A stretch of 64,000 nt of DNA from Sipunculus nudus (GCA_026874595.1 CM049322.1:8882400-8946399); one strand, 5' to 3'. Shown: positions 34,767 to 46,375, numbered from the stretch's first letter. Numbers and translations: made by a program. The notes: generated by a model from the letters alone, not told the origin.

Positions 34767-35192
34767 CTCGGGGACCAGCTGAAGACCAAGCCAAGACAGC
34801 CTGCCCGATCCAAGTCACAGGAAGTCCGGCTCTTCGCGGTAGAGGTTGTTCTGGCGGCGATCTGGGTTTCCCTGCTTGTGTTGGGGTCTCTCTGTTGTGG
34901 TGCGCATTCTGCTCGGGGATGTCGCTCGCGACCGGGGTCGTGGGGGCAGCGGCTTTGCTGCTGATATCCGTGCGGTAAGTGGCCCGCTCGGGGCTTTGTG
35001 GGTGTGGATGATGTAGCTTTCACGGTCACCGGTGCGGGTGCGTGCTGGTGGTTTTCGCGGCTCCTTGGCTTGGCTTGTGTGGCAATTTTCGACATCAAAA
35101 TTATAGTCTAAAGAGACAGGCCGGGGCGGTGGTCCCAGACCACCTCAACCGTGTCTGTCTAGTGACTCAAAATACTAGTTCTAGTCTAGTCT

Positions 35193-35206
35193 ATTCATTC
35201 ATTCGC
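35193..35206 (+). repeat. Right copy of the 14-bp duplication
   Basis: ATTCATTCATTCGC, identical to 26030-26043. It is followed by AG, so CATTCATTCGCAG could alternatively act as a splice acceptor for a leader exon that starts at the distant promoter. Confidence 0.45.
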
Positions 35207-35243
35207 AGTCAGCCGAAGTAGAAGCATCACCCAAATCTTCAAA

Positions 35244-35651
35244 ATGTCTGGACGTGGCAAAGGTGGTAAAGCTAAGGGAAAGAGCAAAACCCGTTCATCC
35301 AGAGCTGGTCTTCAATTTCCAGTCGGCAGAGTGCACAGACTTCTTCGCAAGGGCAACTATGGTGAGAGAATTGGTGCGGGAGCCCCCGTTTACCTGTCAG
35401 CTGTCATGGAATATCTGGCAGCCGAGGTTCTCGAGTTGGCGGGAAATGCCGCTCGCGACAACAAGAAATCCAGAATTATTCCAAGACATCTTCAGTTGGC
35501 CATCCGTAACGACGAAGAGCTGAACAAGCTGCTGTCTGGCGTCACAATCGCTCAAGGTGGGGTCCTGCCCAACATCCAGGCCATTCTGCTCCCCAAGAAG
35601 TCTGGCCAGGCCAAGGCTGGAAAGAAATCTTCCCAGAGCCAGGAATATTAA
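35244..35651 (+). CDS. H2AX: Histone H2A.X
   Basis: 135 residues, intronless, complete. Nucleosome core histone and DNA-damage mark. The N-tail [20 protein letters not shown] is followed by the histone fold ([19 protein letters not shown] ... LNKLL) and docking segment ([14 protein letters not shown]). Acidic-patch residues are present ([11 protein letters not shown] and NDEE). The C-terminus ends SQSQEY; the terminal SQEY is the H2A.X signature, whose Ser is phosphorylated by ATM/ATR-type kinases and read by MDC1-type BRCT proteins. Canonical H2A lacks this tail. Lys pairs equivalent to K13/K15 and K118/K119 are kept. The start is ATG in TTCAAAATGTC. A histone stem-loop follows 40 nt after the stop. 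No other histone gene lies in the window, so it is not within a visible cluster. Confidence 0.97.
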   Translation: MSGRGKGGKAKGKSKTRSSRAGLQFPVGRVHRLLRKGNYGERIGAGAPVYLSAVMEYLAAEVLELAGNAARDNKKSRIIPRHLQLAIRNDEELNKLLSGVTIAQGGVLPNIQAILLPKKSGQAKAGKKSSQSQEY

Positions 35652-35690
35652 ACGAAGACCCGCAGAACTCGCACAAAAGTGCCCCCCAAC

Positions 35691-35706
35691 GGCCCTTTTC
35701 AGGGCC
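35691..35706 (+). terminator. Histone mRNA 3' stem-loop
   Basis: GGCCCT-TTTC-AGGGCC, a perfect 6-bp stem and canonical TTTC loop, with flanks CCCCCCAAC and AACCA, placed 40 nt after the H2A.X stop. It binds SLBP and directs non-polyadenylated 3' end formation. No clear purine-rich downstream element (AAAGA type) is seen in the next 25 nt. Confidence 0.93.
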
Positions 35707-37599
35707 AACCACATCATTTAGGTCTGACGTTAATCACGCATTATTTTCAGGGTGTTAAAAATCAATGCTTGGTGAATGAGCTGAACCGATGAGCACTTAA
35801 ATGGTGGGTATTTCTTGTAATATCGCCCAGACACCTTGCCGGATGTACGTTTAATCTGTTGCCAATAGACTTAAAAGGTATTAGTTAAAAAGGTATTGGT
35901 GTTAAAGATAAGGCTACTTAATTCTATTGAACGGAAACGAACATTTTTTCTTTGAAAGTATTTCTTATATAACTTATAAGTGGCTCTAATTAGATTTTGT
36001 ATTTTTGGGCATGTAAGCCACGTGGAGGTTTACTTAGGTGAAATTGCAAGTCCGCCTGGGTTATGCCTTAGGATCAGGTTAAGATAAGTAATAGTACTAG
36101 TTATGGTATAGAGGGGAATTTATTATGGCCGTAATTCATGAATTTGAAATGATGGATGACTGCAGTTGGACATAGAGAAAAATAAATTATAAAAAGTGAA
36201 AATTTAGGAATCTGTTAAATGCAAGAAGCACTGCACTATCATTTATACTTATTTAGTATGAATGGGGCTATATGTGCAAAAAAAACTTTAACCTTGCTGT
36301 ACATATAAGGAGCTGAGTGTAACATGCTTAACACTGGGCCTATCGTATTATTGATAGCCTGTAGCAGTTTAGGCCTATATTAAGAAAAACATTGGATTCA
36401 GGATGTGACTGGGGAACTAGTTCAGTAATTATATTTAAACCAAGATTCCTTATTTACGGAACAGGGATAAAATTGTCTAAATAAGTAAGGGGAGATTATT
36501 TTGCGCATTTCCAGCATGTGGAATGGGCATCAGGCAAAACAAATTGGTACATGCAGCAATTTTTGATGGTTCCACATGGTATCCAGGCCAGGGGCAACAC
36601 AGAGAAAACATTTGCTGTGCCGGTTCATAATAAATTTCTTCAAGCGCATTCTGCATTCCATATTCTACTTTCTGTACATAATGAGTCATAGCTTATTATT
36701 GTATATGGGAATTTCTGATGTACATGTATAATTTGACTAAAGTATGGTATTACTGATTTCATGTAACTGGTCTCAAGCAGCATTTCCATGTGCGTGTATG
36801 TGTATATGCGTGAAAAATCACTCATATGATTTGTAACTGGTGTGGTTCTGTGTGTCTGTCAGCATATGTGCGTATATGCATGAAAATTGCCACAGGAGCG
36901 ATTTTCACACATAGGGTCTGCGTGAACTCTGGGATTCGGGGTAAAATGACGTTATTTCACCATCGTTTTGTGGAAGGCTTGCTTGATCCACTTTACAAAT
37001 ATATACGTGTGCCAGTTCCCACATATACGCCCACATGGAAATACCCCTATATCTTCATGCATATATGCACATACACATATACGTGCACATGGAAACGCTG
37101 CTTAAGATTGCTTCCAGAAAGACCTGTTCTTTTTGATTTTGCTCTCACAAGGTAGTGGTTTTGTATTAACAGGGGGCCCTTCAGAATGACAATTACCCCA
37201 ACAGTGGAATTAGTTTGTGCTGCCTTTTTACCCAATTAGTGGGGCAAATGTGGGAGTGAATAATATTTTGGTTCAGTGTTTTTACAAATTCTGATTTGAT
37301 AGCCATCTCATATCAGATTGTTAAAACTGGATAAATGCCTTTCTTTTAAAATGTAAACCAGTGTTTATTCTAGTATTTTAACTGTTTGGGGCCCTGGGTT
37401 ATTCTAGGCTTTTCTAGAGGCTTTATATCTCTTCCTTTTTACAGGAAATGCACCCTTCAGAGTACAAAACTAAACGCCCCTCCCTCTCTCTCACTTTATA
37501 AGGAAGAAACCCCCCCCCCCCCCAACCCAATCTTGAAGGACATCAAGCATGGTTTCTCTTGCATGTGCAAGTTCGTTTTAGTGAACATGTATTTGATAG
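35707..37599. other. Gene-poor stretch downstream of H2A.X
   Basis: No supported gene. There is CATATA/TATACG-rich text at 36790-37090 (words such as CACATATACG and GCATATATG on both strands) and a C-run at 37511-37523. Confidence 0.4.
36181..36186 (+). terminator. Possible alternative poly(A) signal of H2A.X
   Basis: AATAAA 475 nt beyond the stem-loop. Vertebrate H2AX makes both a short stem-loop mRNA and a longer polyadenylated mRNA; the same arrangement is possible here. Confidence 0.3.
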
Positions 37600-38047
37600 G
37601 AGGGCTGGGACATCATCAGTTTATTTTATATCATAATTAAATAGTTTATTGTGGTATATGTATTGTGATACTGCAATATCAGTATCTAGCATGGGTACTA
37701 AGGAACTTGACATCAAATCACGATTCATCAGTCTTTTCTGTCATGTTTCTAGGACTGTAGAATGAAATTGTCAGTTTGTTGAACTGTCATTTTGAATATA
37801 CCAATGCCCACATGTTTTTATTATAATAACTTCAATATATTTCATGATTTATTAAAACAAATGTTAAATAGAAAAACCCTGTTTATGCTGTTACCTTCAG
37901 GTTATGATCCTGAAAGGGCATGTGTGTACCAAAACTGGACAAAAAAACATTCTGTGATACCACAATAATAGGAAAGTTAATGATATGATTATCGCAGCTG
38001 TCCAATATCTTGATAATTCTGGATATATATTACCATCCCAGCCCTAC
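37600..38047. mobile_element. hAT-like miniature element (related to 4885)
   Basis: AGGGCTGGGACATCATCAG at the left and TTACCATCCCAGCCCTA at the right are inverted. The interior contains TGTGATACTGCAATATCAGTA and GATTATCGCAGCTGTC, resembling the GATATC-rich interior of 4885-5731. Target duplication not recognisable. Confidence 0.5.
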
Positions 38048-38867
38048 TTCATATCCGATTACCATTTATATACAGTATCATTGTGATTTGCTGATGTGCA
38101 GCTCAGTATAACTATTACTGTATAATTTTTATATAATCTGTGTAAACCATTATTTGAAAGATTATATCATTACATTTTCAGTTAGAGGTTCCTCATTTGT
38201 GTGTAACTAATTGCATCAATTCGCTACTGAATAATTCAAGCATTCTCCACTAGAGGTCCCTATCCCGCTCAGAAAGTTTTCTACGAGTACAGCGGAGATA
38301 CCTGTGGCAGAGAATGACACTGAGGAGCCAAGAGATACAAAAGCCTTTGCTCAAATGCAAACTCACTAACAAATCAACAAACAAACACAGACATTGGTGA
38401 TAACACAACCTACTTGCCAGTATTAAAAAAATTATTCTGGTAATTGTGGCACTATTCTGCATTTAATTACACAACAAGCCTCTCACCAGGCTCTCAAAAA
38501 GTATAGGAATTTTATTGGAGGTCTTTAGATACAAATATAGGAAAATAGTTTTCATGCACGATGGTTTGCATGGTAATTAAAATGACTATCCAGTAAACAG
38601 TTGTTAAAGAGTTTAATTCATTTAAATGGCTGCACTCGAATGACTGTATCACTTATATGGACAGGTACATGTGTAACAAAGTTTGTTACCATTTAGCTGT
38701 ACTATATATTTTTAGGTAACAAGGTGTAAGCTAGTGTAATGTGACTGTCAGGCAAATGGGGGTATACTGTATTTGTTACATTTTGAATTATGAAAAGTGG
38801 CTATGACTGGATTTTGACTTTTATAGAGAGGTGCCTGTACAAGAAAGGTATACCTCTGATTTAGTTG

Positions 38868-39050
38868 ACAGGTGTCCTTAGTAATCAATGTCCATAGGAA
38901 ATGTTTCCATAATTAACAGGTGTCCATAGTTAACAGGTGTCTGTGGTTAACAGATGTCCATGGTTATCAATGTCTATAGAAAACAGATGTCCATAGTAAA
39001 AGGTGTCCTTAGTAAAAAGGTGTCCGTAGTAGATAGGTTTCCATAAGGAG
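38868..39050 (+). repeat. Minisatellite, ~17-bp unit AACAGGTGTCCATAGTT
   Basis: About nine degenerate head-to-tail units: CAGGTGTCCTTAGTAAT, CAATGTCCATAGGAA, CAGGTGTCCATAGTTAA, CAGATGTCCATGGTTAT and so on. Confidence 0.8.
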
Positions 39051-40408
39051 GGCTATTTCTGTAATTCACTGTAGTTTGAGTTTAACACCTGCGCAGTATG
39101 TTACATCAAAATTCATTGTTAAATTAATTTCACTTTTCAATTGATTAAATATTGTATAATTTAAGGTGTACAATCATGTTAAGCTGTGTTTCCAGGTATC
39201 CATAAATCATGTACGCAAAAAATTGCATCTCTCTTTATTAAGTTGAACTGTTTCCATGTGCACATTTAAAGTTCAATGAAATGAAAAATTTGTGAAATTT
39301 ATTGAAAATATGTCAGTTCATGATGTTAAATGCAGAAATTAGTTTTTGATCTTACTGGTCAGTGAATATGCAAAAATTGAATGCAGAAGGTTTCTTGCAT
39401 TTATTCATATTTTTCAAGTCAGTTAAACATCACTATGATTTTTTTAAGTCCACTCCTCTCTTCAAAACAGGTTCTGTATCCTGGTGAACTAACACTTGGG
39501 AGTCAACTGGACATAATTATACAAGGCGTGTCCTGTTTTTGTTTAAGCCTGATAATTATCAAGGTGTGAATGAAATATTTTTATCTGCTATGCACTCACA
39601 ATATCAAAACAGAGCAGTATTATCCCTTTAACAAAAATTGGTTTTAAAACATTTAGGAAATGTGGGTTGATAAGTTTGTTTCAGATTATATTGTGTGTTT
39701 ACACATGCAGATATCTAGGGGAAGGCCATTAGTTAGACATAACATTTGTGAAACAAGTTTCAATGTAACACCACACTGATATCAGCATCAGTTGCTGCTT
39801 CAAAGCTGGGTTTAAACTGTTTTGGATGCAATCTGAACATTTACTGGGCACTTTGGCAAAGTGGATAATATGATTCAAGATAGGAAGTGATACGAAACCA
39901 CCACAGGATTCAGTGTTTTGACCAAACTTTATAGAAAATGCTTTGGAATGTCATGTGAACACTCAATTCACATTCAAGAAGTTGGAAACCGTTCTTCATT
40001 TGCAATGTGTCAAGGGTTTAAATATGCACATGTCATCTCTGTAGCATTCATCACACCTGTAACTATTGATGTGTATATTTGTAAACATATCTATTATCTA
40101 CCAGGGAGTTTGTTTTCATCTGTGTCGGTATGTTGGTTTGTTTGCAGAGGTAATTGCTCAACTGGGATCATTCTGGTCCGCTATGTAATCATTGGTTAAA
40201 TATATTAAGTATTGCACAATTTGATCATTACTTAAATATTTTGTGTATTGCTCAATATGAACTGTTATATATCATTACATGAATCAAAACCTGCAGTACA
40301 TTTTAAATGTTGCAGCTGTATCAATACACCTGTCTTTTATATTGTACACAAGGGGTAGTACTGTCAGTATTATAACTGTTATCTCTGCTTGTGTGAGTAT
40401 TGCTTAAT

Positions 40409-40411
<3 letters not shown>

Positions 40412-40456
<45 letters not shown>
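40412..40456. repeat. (TA)n microsatellite
   Basis: About 45 bp of TA. Confidence 0.95.
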
Positions 40457-40461
<5 letters not shown>

Positions 40462-40768
40462 GGTTAATTGCTCAATATTAGATGTCATGTTTTGTAATGT
40501 TATCAGTAGCATAGGAAGCTTTTTTTTTGCTTCTAATTTTTATATTTGATCCAGAAAGTATAACTAGTGACCCAGCACGGGCGGATTTTATTTTGAACAA
40601 CAACAGAACATCAACACCCTCTGAATGCTAGAGACTTGCGTTGTGATAGAAATAATTGAATATTCGTAACAAATAATCCCATATCTTGTGTAATTAATTA
40701 AATAATTTACAGAATAAGATTCTAATTTCCTTGTTAACACCTTTTTCTTTCTTTTTATTTTCATGCAG

Positions 40769-41001
40769 GTTTATTCAAGGAAATTTCCAATAATGAAATT
40801 GATAATAGGTGTCTCTGTATTGCTTTGCATGAAGTTGGAGATAATATAGAGAGGAACATAATCTATGGCGGTGATAATGATGGTCTCCGGGTGATGGTGA
40901 TGATGTCAGTGATGATGGTGGTCATATTATGATACTGTCATTTCGAGCTGTGATGATTTGTAAGATTTGTAATTGAGTCTGGTATATACTTTTGGAATAA
41001 A
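40769..41001 (+). CDS. Possible terminal exon (unidentified)
   Basis: A strong acceptor (TTTTTCTTTCTTTTTATTTTC-type tract then ATGCAG at 40768) is followed by 53 open codons (from LFKEISNNEIDNRCLCIAL) to TGA at 40930-40932 and AATAAA at 40996. The last third is GATGATG-rich low complexity. No family is recognised and no upstream exon was identified with confidence; 39471-39561 (VLYPGELTLGSQLD, before CAAG|GTGTGA) is a weak candidate. Confidence 0.2.
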
Positions 41002-41259
41002 ACTGAGAAAAATGCATCAAATTTTAAATTTTGTGTGCACTATGTGCAAATGCAATAAATTAACCTTTGAGGGCTGCTTAAATGAATGAATGAGTATTGA
41101 ATGTTAAGTTCACCAACACGTTTTTCCACATGGCCTAAAAAGTTTTTGCACATGTGTATCAACAAAAAGAACAAATTTGTTTTACTCTGCAAACCAGAAC
41201 TTAAATCTTGACTCCACCACACACAACACTAGTGACCATTAGCTTTAACCAAGCCTCCC

Positions 41260-41354
41260 CTCCCCCCCCCCCCCCCACCCCCAGGTCACACAAATCAGAG
41301 ATGGTTCACAACTTTGAATAATATGTGCCACTACCCCCCCCCCCCCCCCCCCCA
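41260..41354. repeat. Two C-tracts
   Basis: C-runs at 41262-41276 and 41335-41353. Others lie at 37511, 45291, 47379, 51724 and 59610. Confidence 0.9.
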
Positions 41355-42584
41355 TTGTATCTTTGGTAAAAAGAAACAATCATAAAATAAGTTAATTATG
41401 ATAATACACATAACCAGTTTTATGTAAAGATTCAAATTTTCATATAAGAATATCAAAAGTAATTTCTTTAAAATTGCAAAAATTCAACATTTTATTTCTT
41501 CATAATATGTTCAACTGTGGTGAAGTAACTCCGGTTTGATACGATAGATGGCAGCAGCGAACGGTCCTGCAAATGTGGAATAGTTCGCGTATTTCTCGCT
41601 AGATGGCAGACGTCAATACACCGTTATATAACTGGCTTTCTGGTGCAATGCGACGGCACCAATGTTAAAGCTCGCTCCCCACTAGTGTTTGAGGGTTGTA
41701 AAGCTGAGTGTATGTGACTGAATCATACATTGCTCATAATCATTATACATCGACTAATGCAGATAAAAAATAAGGGTTAAATTCCTGAAAAGGGGACTGC
41801 TAATGTTGAAAAAGTAACAATTACATATTAAAAAAAATGACATTAGAATAGAATTATTAAGAATAAAATATCATGTAATTTATATTAATTAACAGGATGA
41901 AGCTTATAGCCCCTTCATCAGGTGTCAAGTCAATGAATGAAATAAACAGTCAACACAAAGGCGTCTTCATCTTGTTATCTCTACACTAAGAGACTAACAC
42001 AGCTGCACGCATTATATATATATTATGTATATATATATTATTTATATATGATTATACACTCAACCCACACGAACACATTTAACAATTTCTATAGGGCCTA
42101 TGTGGCACACACATCAATAGAAAAATCAAACATTTCCAAAATATTTCATACATAGAACAATTACAGAAACGACTAAAATGTAACAGGAATGAAAGAAAAA
42201 TGATATAAAGTTAATAAAGCATTAATATAAATGATAATAGTATCTTTAATTTTTTACTTGTAGCTCTCTTAAAATAATGCCTGTATGAGAGAAATATCTC
42301 TAATTTGAATGGTTTGAGGGTTTTTTTTTATATTCAATTTTGAAGTTGTAACATTCAAATAAAATTAAACAAAAATCTACCAAATATTTTTTTTTTATAA
42401 AGCGTAAAATCCATGCAATGCATGCTCTAAAACGCTGATACATGTAAAAAGATGATAAAATGATAACTATAAGTATATAAGCATTAAAATTAAATCAGAC
42501 AATCCAATAGTGTATGATTAAAAAAAATAATATGGTTAAAAATGGACAGGTTCCATATAGTGCCAAAGACCATAGTAGTAGAAC

Positions 42585-43740
42585 TCAGCAAATGGGTAAA
42601 TTTAATTTGATTTTAAATTCTAATACATGAGAATAGATTGTCATTGTGTGTGATAGACTGTTCCAGAGTCTTTGACCAGCAAAGCTGAATACCCTGTTCT
42701 GTATCGATGACGATTTTGTAAATGGCACATATAATAAATTGTGGCCATTATAACGTAATCCTCTGACTGAAACACGGTGACTGATAAGTTCTTGAAGATG
42801 CATTCGAGCCATGTTGTTCCTGGCTTCAAACACAAGAACAAGTATTTCACACTTTCCTCTTTGCTCTATCGGCAGCCAGTGAAGAGAGGAGAGGATTGGT
42901 GTAATATGATCATGTTTTTCACTGCTGGTAAGAATTCTTGCTGCTATGTATTTTACTTGCTTGAGGCGATCAATAAGAACTGCTAGAAGGCCACATAACA
43001 ATCAGTTACAATAATCTAGTTATTTGTAGTGAACGTATGAATTAAACATTAATATAATTCCAGTGTGTCACGGTCAATGTAATTCATCTACATTAACAGC
43101 TGTTTATCTAAGGTCCAAGCACTAATCCCTGAGGTACACCACAATGCAAAGTTATGCTTCAGATTTTTCTCCTCTGACTATGATCTTTTTCTGGCGATTA
43201 ACAAGATATGAAGTTAACCACTCTAAAACAGTGCCCACTCTATAACAAAAAACTGAAGAGTCTTTAATAGGCAAGCATATGGTCAACAGTGTTAAATGCA
43301 GCTTAAAAATCCAATAGCACCAGCAACATAACTTCCTCGTTACCTGTTGCACAAATATAATATAATAATGTCATTTTGCACTAGGAACAGTGCTGTCTCA
43401 GTGCTGTGACATTCTCTGTATTGCTGACTGGACAAGGTTCAAGAAGATTATTCTCCTTCACATAAATGTTTAGCTATAATGCTTTTTGAGACTAAAGCTT
43501 TATTTGAAACAGGGCGAACGTTCCTTAATATATCTGAATCTAGGTTTGGCTTTTCAAGATCGGAGCGACTGTAATGCTGTTTTTTTTTACTCGTCAGGGA
43601 CTATCCCAGTGGAGAGTGATGTGTTTTCAATTGCTGTAATGATTGGGCACAGAAGTCTGACTGCCTTCTTTACCAGCCCAGTACGGAGCGGGGGTCAAGT
43701 TCGCAGCTCCTATCTGGAGATAATGACATGATCAGTTTAA
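42585..43740 (-). pseudogene. Decayed CR1/L2-type reverse transcriptase
   Basis: Read on the minus strand, fragments of one reverse transcriptase occur in order across frames: NTSLSTGIVPDE (~43600), LRNVRPVSNKALVSK (~43510), VQSA.QRMSQ (~43420), LLVLLDF-stop-AAFNTVDHML (~43310, motif A), RVGTVLEWLTSYLVNRQKK (~43210), LHCGVPQGLVLG (~43135, motif B), then KYIAARILTSSEKHDHITP and LHWLPIEQRGK (43001-42820). Stops, frameshifts and loss of the YADD region make it inactive. The AARxxTxxxKxDHITP..LHWLP block is typical of CR1/L2/Rex1-like elements. It is unrelated to the intact Jockey-like element. Confidence 0.8.
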
Positions 43741-44585
43741 TGATCTGTTTTCGGGGACGGTTTTATTATAAAGCTACTCAGTGAGAAATCTTGATTAGGA
43801 TTTAATTAGGAGTGTTACTAAAATCGCTATTTGGAGTCATTTTTAATGGTTTGTTATTTTTTTCTCTGAAAAAATCACTAAATATCCCAGTCAGCTCTGC
43901 TTGAGTATTGTCGTTTGTAAAAGGTTAATTAAAACTATTCCGTTGAACATTTTCAAAAACGTTTTTTAAAGATTTTTGAATCATATACTTTTTTATTCGT
44001 TGATGTTTTTTAGAAACATTTACGAACATTTTCATAACATTTTTTTTATTAACTGTGATGCGTATATAATACACTAAAAATAAATATGAAGAGAAATAGA
44101 AATAAAAGTCTATATAATATTCTAAATATTTAATATGAACAGAAACATAATTGTTTTTAGCCCTATTATAATTTTTTTGGTATGTAACATCAGTTAAAGA
44201 AGCAACGCGATACAGTAAAATATACACTATCATATAATATAACATACTAAAATGCAACGGTTATACAGTAGTAACACATATGAGTTCTCAAGGGGAATAA
44301 AAGATCAAAAATATGAGGTAGATCTCTCATGTGATAGGTGATTCACCAAATCCGCATTCCTACAACATTTCCTCACAATCTGAAATCGCTCTGGCCGCTA
44401 GTTATTCACGTAGATACTTTTCAATAGGAGCGAGGCCTTGTAAATAGGCACAGAGTCATGCACTGGATTTTTTCGTTAACTACGTGAGTATGAGGTAAAA
44501 TAATAAAAATAAACACCGCGCGTGATACACTTCGTGAGAACATAGTCATCGTGCCGGGGTCTAGGTGTGGATTCACGCTGTGCCG
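43741..44585. other. Gene-poor AT-rich stretch
   Basis: No gene or repeat recognised. It ends in GC-richer DNA leading into a possible promoter at 44590. Confidence 0.4.
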
Positions 44586-44589
44586 GTCT

Positions 44590-44746
44590 GTAGTCACATG
44601 ACCTATTTTGGAACATGGCGGCGTGTTGTTTTCATATTCATGCAACTGGTGCCCAAAGTTGATAAGGAAAATGTAAGAAAATGTGGCCAGGGAATCGTAT
44701 TTAAACCGACGAGCTTTATTTAGCCATTCCCAGAGTTACTCAAAAG
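44590..44746 (+). promoter_or_regulatory. Possible promoter and noncoding first exon
   Basis: GTCACATGAC (44593-44602), an E-box, precedes GGAACATGGCGGCGTG (44611), a YY1-like AACATGGCGGC word common at metazoan transcription starts. A strong donor, CAAAAG|GTGAGTTTG, follows at 44746/44747. Frames in this exon are stopped, so it would be 5' leader. The partner exon is at 45032. Confidence 0.35.
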
Positions 44747-44841
44747 GTGAGTTTGTTGTTTATAAAGCCCACAAATTTATCAAGTAATGACAAATTTCTT
44801 GGATTGTTACCCGTCTCCGAAGCAGTGTGTGACTTGGCTGG

Positions 44842-44843
<2 letters not shown>

Positions 44844-44894
<51 letters not shown>

Positions 44895-44910
44895 CGGGGG
44901 GGGGGGCGGG
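44844..44910 (+). repeat. 51-nt G homopolymer and G-rich tract
   Basis: G-run 44844-44894, then C, eleven G, C, four G. It lies about 100 bp inside the putative first intron. Capable of G-quadruplex formation; the length should be treated as approximate because such runs sequence poorly. Confidence 0.9.
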
Positions 44911-45031
44911 GTCTCAACTGTACCTATCTTTCGCGAATATGAAATAATGTAATGTTATATATTTTATGTAAATATAATTACGTGTATGTTCACTGACTGC
45001 CTGATGAGATTATATAGCAGTTTATTTTTAG

Positions 45032-45173
45032 GGTTAACCAGTTGAATGGCCAGTATGGTGGTATTACCATGACTGTGTCGTCTGACGAATCCACTCCCCT
45101 TCCCATCACTGCATCAGACATACTATCACATGGCCAGCAGAGCACTGTCACATTAAAAAAAATCATTTTTGTT
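45032..45173 (+). CDS. Possible first coding exon of an unidentified gene
   Basis: Acceptor TTTATTTTTAG at 45031 and donor TTGTT|GTAAGT at 45173 bound an exon open throughout in one frame. The first ATG in that frame, ACCATGA at 45069, gives 35 codons starting MTVSSDESTPLPITASD and ending at a codon boundary. An in-frame TAG in exon 1 supports this start. A short upstream ATG (GAATGG, 45045) would form a uORF. The Ser/Thr-rich peptide resembles no family I can name. The next exon is unknown; 51640-51709 has a different phase, so at least one more exon would be needed. Confidence 0.35.
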
Positions 45174-45730
45174 GTAAGTTCTGCTATATATATATGATAT
45201 ATGATATTATCTTATGTTAAATTGAAGGGGAAACATAATTATAATATATTCCAGTTGTTGGTTATTCATGCAGAATTAATGAAAATCATGCCCCCCCCCC
45301 CACCCTTAGGCCATTCGCTCCCTATCGAAAGCTGAAATATTTGTTTAAATACTCATAAAATAACATTTTTTTCGTGAATGCCCAGTCATGTGTTTTTCCA
45401 TATATACATACACCATTGGAACTGGAAGGGGGGGATGGGGGCGGTCCCTGTCAAAACAAAAAACGAAGTGCCGAGAGTTCAAGACCCAGAACCTTTGCCC
45501 CAGAGCTTAAGTTCCAGACTTTTTCTGGTTTGCACAGAACTTAAGTGAAGAGCTATAAATACATACATACATCAGAATTATGAGTAATACTCCGTGCAAA
45601 TTATTGATCCACTTTGAAGTTAAGACCTACATGCAAATAGAAATTTATTAAAAAAGCCAATTATATTTATAATTTTTCATTAATTTCTTAACATAATAAA
45701 CTAGGAGTAGGCCTTATTATATTTCCTTTA

Positions 45731-45737
<7 letters not shown>

Positions 45738-45776
<39 letters not shown>
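45738..45776. repeat. (TA)n microsatellite
   Basis: About 40 bp of TA. Confidence 0.95.
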
Positions 45777-45778
<2 letters not shown>

Positions 45779-46301
45779 ACTTCATCTCAAACCTATGAAC
45801 AAGGAACATATATTTGTAAAGGTCTTTTGTTAAATATTAATTTTTGAGTACATATATTTTGAACTTGCTTTGGTCATGGTCAATTTAAAATCAAGCAGTT
45901 CAATTTTGTCACATTCATGAAAATACATTGGTAATTTTGCGGATCTCCAGGTCCATGTGTATTCTCCCAGGAAGTCCGACATAAGTGCTACAATGAAAAT
46001 TAAATGAAATTTATATTTATTACTAAATGCCAGAACTTTAGCAAATGTTCTGGTAGGTCTGTCAATCAGTGCTGGATAATAGCTCTCATAGATGTGTCTG
46101 GCAGTGTCAGTGTGCATGCTCATAGGAAGTGTTGAACTTAAGCCTGTATGATCAGTGTCTGGGTTCAGACCTGAAGCATCAGCCTAAAAAAATGAAGATA
46201 AAAATAATTCCACTGAGAGACTGCATACTTCCGCCAACAGTCTGGTTTTATTTAGATCTGGAATATTAGGATGACAATCCTGATATAAAGGTGATCTATC
46301 T

Positions 46302-46375
46302 GGCCTCGGTGGTTCAGAGGTAAAGTACAGGACTCAGAGCCGAGAGATATTGAGTTCAAATCTCAACCGAAGAGC
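46302..46375 (+). repeat. tRNA-derived SINE head (Pol III promoter)
   Basis: A-box TGGTTCAGAGG (46310-46320) and B-box GTTCAAATC (46354-46362) match the tRNA promoter consensus exactly. The anticodon arm does not fold properly, so this is a SINE or tRNA pseudogene rather than a working tRNA. The 3' body runs about 100 bp further (GATGAGCCCACTGTAGGC). Confidence 0.6.

Larger units (their letters stand above)
33733..35192. other. Hairpin-rich DNA between poly(A) and H2A.X leader
   Basis: No protein gene. It holds A/T hairpins (34040-34188), two histone-stem-loop-like hairpins (34498-34540), two constant-loop hairpins (34561-34766), AAGCCAAGAC/CAAGAC-rich text (34600-34800), a GC-richer segment (34820-35090) and a stem GGTGGTC-CCA-GACCACC (35128-35144) enclosed by AGACAG/CTGTCT. 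No CCAAT or clear TATA box lies close to the histone gene. The minus-strand frame at 34652-35098 (Pro/Arg/Ser/Thr-rich) has no family match. Confidence 0.6.

Noticed and set aside
34652-35098. 148-codon minus-strand frame next to H2A.X, considered as a divergent H2B or other partner gene
   Set aside because: Pro/Arg/Thr/Ser-rich text with no histone fold or recognisable domain; it reflects the GC-rich, CAAGAC-repeat composition.
38255-38369. Plus-strand frame EVPIPLRKFSTSTAEIPVAE and so on to a TAA
   Set aside because: Looks coding-like, but no convincing acceptor, the opposite strand is equally open, and no family match; not listed as a gene.
46302-46375. Functional tRNA gene
   Set aside because: Promoter boxes are good, but the anticodon stem does not pair.
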